Source: Populus alba | Taxonomy: Eukaryota; Streptophyta; Magnoliopsida; Malpighiales; Salicaceae | Assembly: GCF_005239225.2 (NCBI RefSeq) | Contig: NC_133287.1 | Coordinates: 14,303,493 to 14,367,492, forward strand | DNA: 64,000 nucleotides | Direction of reading: 5' to 3' | In this document: positions 58,968-64,000 of the stretch, piece after piece | Position numbering within the stretch: the stretch's first letter is position 1 | Layout: every line of letters begins with the position of its first letter | Position numbers and translations under genes: made by a program | The notes under the pieces: generated by a model | Told to the model about the DNA's origin: nothing | What the model saw: the letters and a program-made list of their open reading frames with translations, nothing else | The model's database searches: none

Positions 58968-59166
58968 TTGTAATTAGCTTAATTAGCACCTCTATTAGAT
59001 CCTTTGTGATGCTTGTTAATTCTCATCAGTAGCTGAATTTTTTAATTTATTTTTATTAAAACGATATTGTTTTGATCATTTTTAAAAAATTAAGGTTGAT
59101 TCGAGTGGGCCTAGGTTGACTTCCCAACCCATGACTCAAGCCTTGACCATGTTTTATAACTATGGT
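58968..59166. repeat. Duplicated 3' end of the ORF cluster plus partial MITE
   Basis: 58968-59032 resembles 57768-57840 ('taattagcacctcta' versus 'taattaatacctcta', then 'gttaattctcatca'). Directly after it, about 59050-59166 matches the right half of the MITE at 14054-14297 ('aaaacgatattgttttgat', 'ttataactatgg'), lacking the left half. Confidence 0.6.
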
Positions 59167-60425
59167 TTCAATATTAATCTAAAAAAACCAAAAACCAATA
59201 TTTTCTATCACAATATAAATTTTGAAATTGTACTCATTATTTTTTATTAAAAGAAGATTATTTTCTTGATGAAAATTATTTTGAAAGTACCATATATATT
59301 ATATATAGTTTTTTTTTCCTTTTTTTTTTTCAATGATAAAATTAATTTTGACCAACTTGTCCTTAATTCATTTTCTCCTAAACCCTTTTAGGATAAAGTG
59401 ATTTTTATACCTTAAAATGCTAACCTTTTATGTTTTAGGTGTTTACATATTATACTTTTCTCACCATAGAAAATAAGAAGCATAACTTTTATTTATAAAA
59501 AAAATCTAAAAACCCTATAAATATCAAAATATCAATTCAATTTGCCCCTTGAATAATATCACATATATTATTTTAGGCTAATTTGATAAATTTATTCAAT
59601 TAAATTATTACTTGATTATTTATAGGTTTATAATTATAATCTTCTATATTAATTACATTTTAGTCTTCAATTTTTAAAATTTATTTACAATCAATCACAC
59701 TTGATTAATCATCTCATTTTAATTTATAACTAATAGTTTTTATGTGTTTCATTAAGTTCTCTAATAAATTGTCCCAAATATAAATCTCAATCCTAAATAA
59801 AATAGAACTAAAAAATTAAATAAATTAATTTATTATTAATTCAACAATTAATTGATTTATATTTATAGATAAAATATAATATCAAATAACTTGTCATTAT
59901 TCCTCAAATATTAAAAAACTTAAGTGGTTTAACTTAAATTTTAGGAATCCACTTCTCAGTACAAATATAATAATTATTTTTTCATCAATAATATTCTAAT
60001 TAAAATATTATAGCATTAAATGTATTAGCTATATCAAATCATGTTTATTCTCTTTTATTATTCTCAAATAAAAGTGGCTATAGAAGCACAATATAGAATG
60101 TCTTAAAAGAAAAAAACAAAATTTTCTAGCACATTGAAACTTTTTCAAGAGAATTTTGTTCTTTTTTGTGAGATCAAACATTGAAAAAAATTATCAGCCC
60201 AGAAAACACACAACCAAACAATCAAGTCGTTCAAAGATCAACTCCGGTACAGTACTTTAAAACCCTCCCAGTAGATCTTCAGTTTCAATTAAAATTCTTT
60301 AAGACATTAAAAATCTGCAAATACTTTTTTTAACCGTTTCAGCAAAAAGAATTTCTGGTAGAAAGCACTCTGCAGATTCTTGAGCTAAGATCAGGGGATA
60401 CAGATCCATTTATTTGAAGTGGTGG
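59167..60425. other. AT-rich intergenic sequence
   Basis: No gene or repeat was recognised. From about 60130 the composition becomes less AT-rich, approaching the putative transcription unit on the minus strand. Confidence 0.45.
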
Positions 60426-61310
60426 TTACTGTGAAACGTCGCGCCTGCATTTTACATCCGGGCACACATTAACGATCACGAATCCGTCCATAAAGAGCCT
60501 GAAATCTATCCTTCAGATACTAAGGATAATTATATGTCAATTTCTTTCAAAATCAGCATTGGGAAGATTTGTAAAAGTGATGTTGGAAATCCAAGAGGCC
60601 GACTCAGACCTGTGAACCCACAATATATATAGACAAAGGAGTAGGCAGGAAAGAAAACACGTAGTTGAAGGCAATTCTGCTCAGAAGCTATGGAAGTCTC
60701 TTCTCATCGATTAAAAATCTCTGAAGTCTGACATGTGTATCTTATTCCATGACTTCATCACTGCGGAAGTATTGAAAGAAAAACTTTGCAAACTTTTTTC
60801 CAAAAAAAAAAGAGAGAAAGATTATAGGTCATTAAAAATTAAATATGATTTACTACAATGGTAAGAGCTCTCATATTTTCTTCAGATTTCAGCTCATGTA
60901 AGAATGATCTCAGAATAGCGTATATTGCCCAAATGGAGCATACAATCACAGAGCCAAACCATTAATTCATTTAAAAGAAACAGTCTAAATCTCATGCAAA
61001 ATCAAAGCCCAAGTAATTTCATTTACATGTAAGAAAAAAAAAAAAGCAACAGATATCAGAGTGTTCTAAATGGATATCAGTCACGGTAAAATCAGAAACG
61101 CAGATCAATTAAAATACTTATCAAATCTCACAATAATTGAAGAAATTTTTTTAATAAAAACAAAAGACAAGTATTTTTTTTAAACAAAGAAAACACCATC
61201 AGGTGCTGAAATACCAAGAATCACATCATCGACTGATGGGACATCGTCAAGAAGTAGAGCGGAGGATGGTTTCTTCCCTCGGCAGCGCAGCTAGGTTAAT
61301 CAGAAAAAAC
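60426..61310 (-). ncRNA. Putative transcription unit, structure unresolved (snoRNA host or small gene)
   Basis: The extent is inferred from the promoter just upstream (61324-61453) and from composition. No long reading frame exists. Short open segments are seen: 36 codons at about 61285-61178 without an ATG, and about 25 codons ending in a TAA at 60426-60428 after a possible acceptor (GATTTCAG/G). I could not join them into a protein. Because the promoter type is shared by plant snoRNA and ribosomal-protein genes, and a box C/D candidate lies inside, a non-coding snoRNA transcript is my preferred reading, at low confidence. Confidence 0.3.
60672..60770 (-). ncRNA. Candidate box C/D snoRNA
   Basis: On the minus strand, box C GTGATGA (60761-60755), a possible box D' CAGA (60730-60727), box C' CGATGAG (60709-60703) and box D CTGA (60684-60681) occur in the right order, with C-to-D distance about 80 nt. 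The flanks TTCCGC and GCAGAA can form a short terminal stem with one mismatch. The guide before box D would be the bases ending 'TTCCATAGCTT'. I do not recognise the rRNA target. An internal inverted repeat could compete with the snoRNA fold. Such short motifs occur by chance, so this needs testing. Confidence 0.3.
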
Positions 61311-61323
61311 TACAAAAGTGGTT

Positions 61324-61453
61324 TATTTATAGAGGTGTAACCCTAAATCTAGACCGTTTGTTTTTATGGGCACTGTAATACCAAACACTGTGCTTCACCC
61401 TTCAGCTGTCCTCCCGTGGAGGCCCAGCCTGCAGCCGTTGTTTCTTTTGGGCC
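61324..61453 (-). promoter_or_regulatory. TATA box, telo-box and two site II elements
   Basis: TATAAATA lies on the minus strand at 61331-61324. A telo-box (AACCCTAAA, plus-strand orientation) is at 61339-61347, and two site II / TCP-type elements are at 61421-61426 (GGCCCA) and 61448-61453 (TGGGCC). This combination is known from plant ribosomal-protein and snoRNA promoters. The region is distinctly GC-richer than its surroundings. The expected start of transcription would be near 61300-61310. Confidence 0.55.
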
Positions 61454-61499
61454 GTAGTACAACCACCGAACAGCAATGAGAACCTCCGAAAAGCAATGA

Positions 61500-63059
61500 G
61501 TCTCCACTAATCATTCTTAGGTAATTGTCATTATTAATATCTTTTGTTTTTTTTGGCTCTCAGTGTGCTTTAATTACTTTTCATTAATGTTATAATACTA
61601 CCTAACTTCTTTCAATTAAATTTACCTATTATTGAATATATGATGATGAAACAATGAAATTCTGGAACAGAACCTAAAAATGATTATTTATTATAAGAAT
61701 CACCATCACGTAGAAAGAGTTTAGTGAGAAAGTAATTACATGAATCTAAAGTGATATCAATAAACACAAAATCATAAATAAAAGAAAGCAATAAAAACCC
61801 TAAAAAGAAAAAAAAACTAGCTATACAAAATTACAAAATATATGGGGCTCACTATCATAGATAATAATATTGTATTATTACAAAGTTTTAATCATACTTA
61901 TATATTTATATTGTTACAAAACTTTAATCCTACTTACATAAATAATTCTAATCCTACACATATATTATTATCATATAAAGATGTTTATTAAATCCTAATA
62001 GAAGTTAAACTCATTTTTTATTAATACACATATGAATCCTAGATAATCTCTTACTTTTGATTAGTTATTATGTTAAGAACTATTGCTCTTAATAAGATTG
62101 TATATTCTAGATATACATATGTTCAAACTTTGTTAGTAGATGCACTTTTCAACTCTTTTAGTTGATCAAGGAGTCTTTCAACATGGTTGATTATCTCAGT
62201 TTTTTTCCACTTGTTTTATCTTGTTTGGATTGAACAATCATTATTCTTTAAGATTGACATATATATGTTTATTTTAGGTGTTAACAATGCTCCTCATATT
62301 GTTTTATTTTGTAAATAAAAGAATATTAACTCCATTACACTTATATTGGAACTAGTCAATCAGATCAACCAAGTATGATTGGGTAAATAATAATATTTAC
62401 CTAAAATTAATCAATCTTGTTTTAAAACATGTCTGACATGTCAAACATCTCATCCAATTAGTTTAATTTTAAAAACTACTCATGATCTAGCTTTTAGGTG
62501 TGATTTTAGATTTCTCAGTTTACTTACAATTCCTCGTCTTTTGTAAAAATCTATAATTCTCCTTTTAACCTTATAAAGTTTTCTAAAAATATTCAATCTA
62601 GAACCCCAAACACTTTTCTTCCTCCTTAAAGCAATAATGATAGTCTTGAGCTATACTCCATCAAAATCTATGAGTATCTCTCATTATCAAATCCTTTTAG
62701 ATTTTTTGTCTTGTGTTATGGATGGAGAATGTCTCATCTTGTTTTATGAAAAAAAATGGCACAAGAAAAAGATTGCCACTTTGCTTAAGACATTGAGAAA
62801 GAAAGGATTCACCTATAAAATGACTATGCAAACTGTAAAACATGAAATAAACAAATCCCAATATGGCCAAGCACTGCCCTTGTCAATTATATCATATGGT
62901 TGGGTAGGAAGTAAAAAAACTTTGGTGAATAATGGAAGTATCAAAAGATCATTATTTAGCTGTCAAGAATAACTATCAAACCTAGTAAGCAAATATTAGC
63001 CTTTTTTCCCTATTTTATTCAAAATCAAATGACACATTTTTTAATCAGATGCAAATTAT
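61500..63059. other. AT-rich intergenic sequence
   Basis: A 111-codon frame with an ATG lies at 62637-62972 (plus), but I recognise no domain in it, and it adjoins transposon debris, so I do not call it a gene. The rest shows no structure beyond AT-rich low complexity. Confidence 0.4.
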
Positions 63060-64000
63060 TACTTTGCATGACATGGCTTTAATTAAAGGCTTTATACCCA
63101 ATAGGGGAAGAGTTTTGTGTTTCAACCTACAATTCTACTAGTCTTTTTAAAGACTTTCTACTAAATGCTTATGAATCTGGTTTGTTGATAGAAAGAAAAA
63201 AAAAATACAAGACATACTTGCCCTTTTACAAGGAATATATGGTTTTCCTACTATATTGAATATATGCTCTAGGGCTAAAAAACAGCCAAAACCTACCTAA
63301 AGATAGTAGTAGCTTTGGAAAAAGGCATATTTATATAAACATAAGGCTTATCCATTTTTTTATGAAATCAAATTGTTTTATTATCTTATCAAAATGGATA
63401 TTCCAACTCCTTGGAACTTGCTCAAGTCCGTAAATTGATTTTTTTATAGCTTGCATACTTTGTTAACAAATTTTTTATATTCAAAACCTTTATATTGTGT
63501 CATATATGTAATTTAATGAAGCTTTCCATTCATGAATGCATTTTTGACATTCATTTACTAAATTTCATAATTGTTCTATGCAATTATAACAAGTAGAATC
63601 CTTATAGATTTTATCATAACTATCAAAGAGAAGGTTCTATCAAAGTCCACCCACTGTCTTTATATGTAACATTAGACAACTTGTTTTACCTTTGTATATC
63701 CATACATTACCATCCATGTTATTTTTTTTTTAATCTTAAAGACCCACTTATATTCGATGGGTTTTATCCTTTTAGATATATAAACTAAGGTTCGTATTTG
63801 ATTGGTATGCATGAAATCCATCTTAGATTTCATAGCCTCAAGCCATTTCGCAAAATCAATATTAGATATGTCTTTTATGTAGTTGATAAGCTAACCAAGT
63901 ATGAAAAACTCATCATTCTTAACTTCTATGAGAGGTACGTATCTAATTGTATATGACATGTCCTACTAGATCTTTAGAGTTTTTGTGTTTTTTGAGCTCT
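63060..64000 (-). pseudogene. Ty1/copia polyprotein relic, cut by the window edge
   Basis: Minus-strand translation shows the start of a copia reverse transcriptase near 63880-63730 ('FAKWLEAMKSKMDFMH', then 'KPIEYKWVFKIK'), and lower down near 63450-63350 'KSIYGLEQVPRSWNIHFDK', a standard copia RT block. Stops and frame changes are frequent. The upstream part (integrase side) would lie beyond 64000. A dead copy; no LTR is visible in the window. Confidence 0.8.

Noticed and set aside
60672..60770. microRNA hairpin as an alternative to a snoRNA
   Set aside because: There is a partial inverted repeat, but the arms pair over only about 12 bases with mismatches, too short for a plant miRNA precursor, and no known miRNA sequence was recognised.
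62637..62972. 111-codon frame with ATG (plus)
   Set aside because: No recognisable domain and next to copia debris; kept only as a note in the intergenic entry.
1..64000. CRISPR arrays, phage genes, bacterial defence or biosynthetic systems
   Set aside because: Nothing fits: no spaced identical repeats, no operon-like gene packing, and all supported genes are intron-containing plant genes or plant transposons.

Overview
The window looks like nuclear DNA of a dicot tree, most probably a poplar or willow relative (Salicaceae). It is strongly AT-rich, has long intergenic stretches, typical GT-AG introns, genes whose closest relatives are plant proteins, and dense plant transposon debris. No bacterial operon, phage or CRISPR feature is present. 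The species assignment is inference; the plant assignment is firm.

Region by region: 1-4590 is old repeat debris: two diverged copies of one repeat, a broken LTR, and an L1-type LINE relic on the minus strand. 4594-12278 is a complete Ty3/gypsy retrotransposon on the minus strand, with both LTRs, primer-binding site, polypurine tract and a 5-bp target duplication (TTTAT). Its pol frame runs through the polypurine tract into the 3' LTR, a trait of centromeric (CRM-type) elements. It carries several stops and a lost integrase catalytic Asp, so it is not autonomous. It sits inside an older unclassified repeat (here 'repeat A') whose other copies are near 14.6-16.3 kb and 35.6-36.9 kb. 12.3-19.6 kb is nested repeat DNA: repeat A, repeat B, a MITE with a 9-bp target duplication, and a solo LTR of the same gypsy family.

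Genes: (1) 20040-26214, minus, a 16-exon gene for a plastid-type FAD-dependent oxidoreductase of the HI0933/YhiN family, with every exon resolved, one GC-AG intron and an upstream ORF whose stop overlaps the start codon. (2) 30222-31189 and 32543-33145, minus, tandem DUF569 (fascin-like beta-trefoil) genes; the first has two coding exons and a 5' UTR intron, the second lacks the C-terminal exon. (3) 48007-51324, plus, a four-exon family 14 glycosyltransferase resembling the Golgi glucuronosyltransferases that modify arabinogalactan proteins. (4) Two weaker loci on the minus strand: an unrecognised spliced ORF cluster at 57.8-58.9 kb, and a transcription unit predicted from promoter elements at 60.4-61.5 kb that holds a candidate box C/D snoRNA. 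The genes belong to separate pathways and do not form a functional unit.

The rest is repeat-rich intergenic DNA: a hAT transposase relic (26.7-29.3 kb), a Tourist-like MITE (39260-40069), a LINE 3' fragment (about 41.7-41.95 kb), an almost exact 1.66-kb tandem duplication (43743-47019), a decayed minisatellite with a unit of about 32 bp (55.63-56.48 kb), and a Ty1/copia relic cut by the right edge. I found no clear new biological system. The best leads are the promoter/snoRNA locus, the exon-deficient DUF569 duplicate, the repeat A family, the tandem duplication and the cryptic minisatellite.
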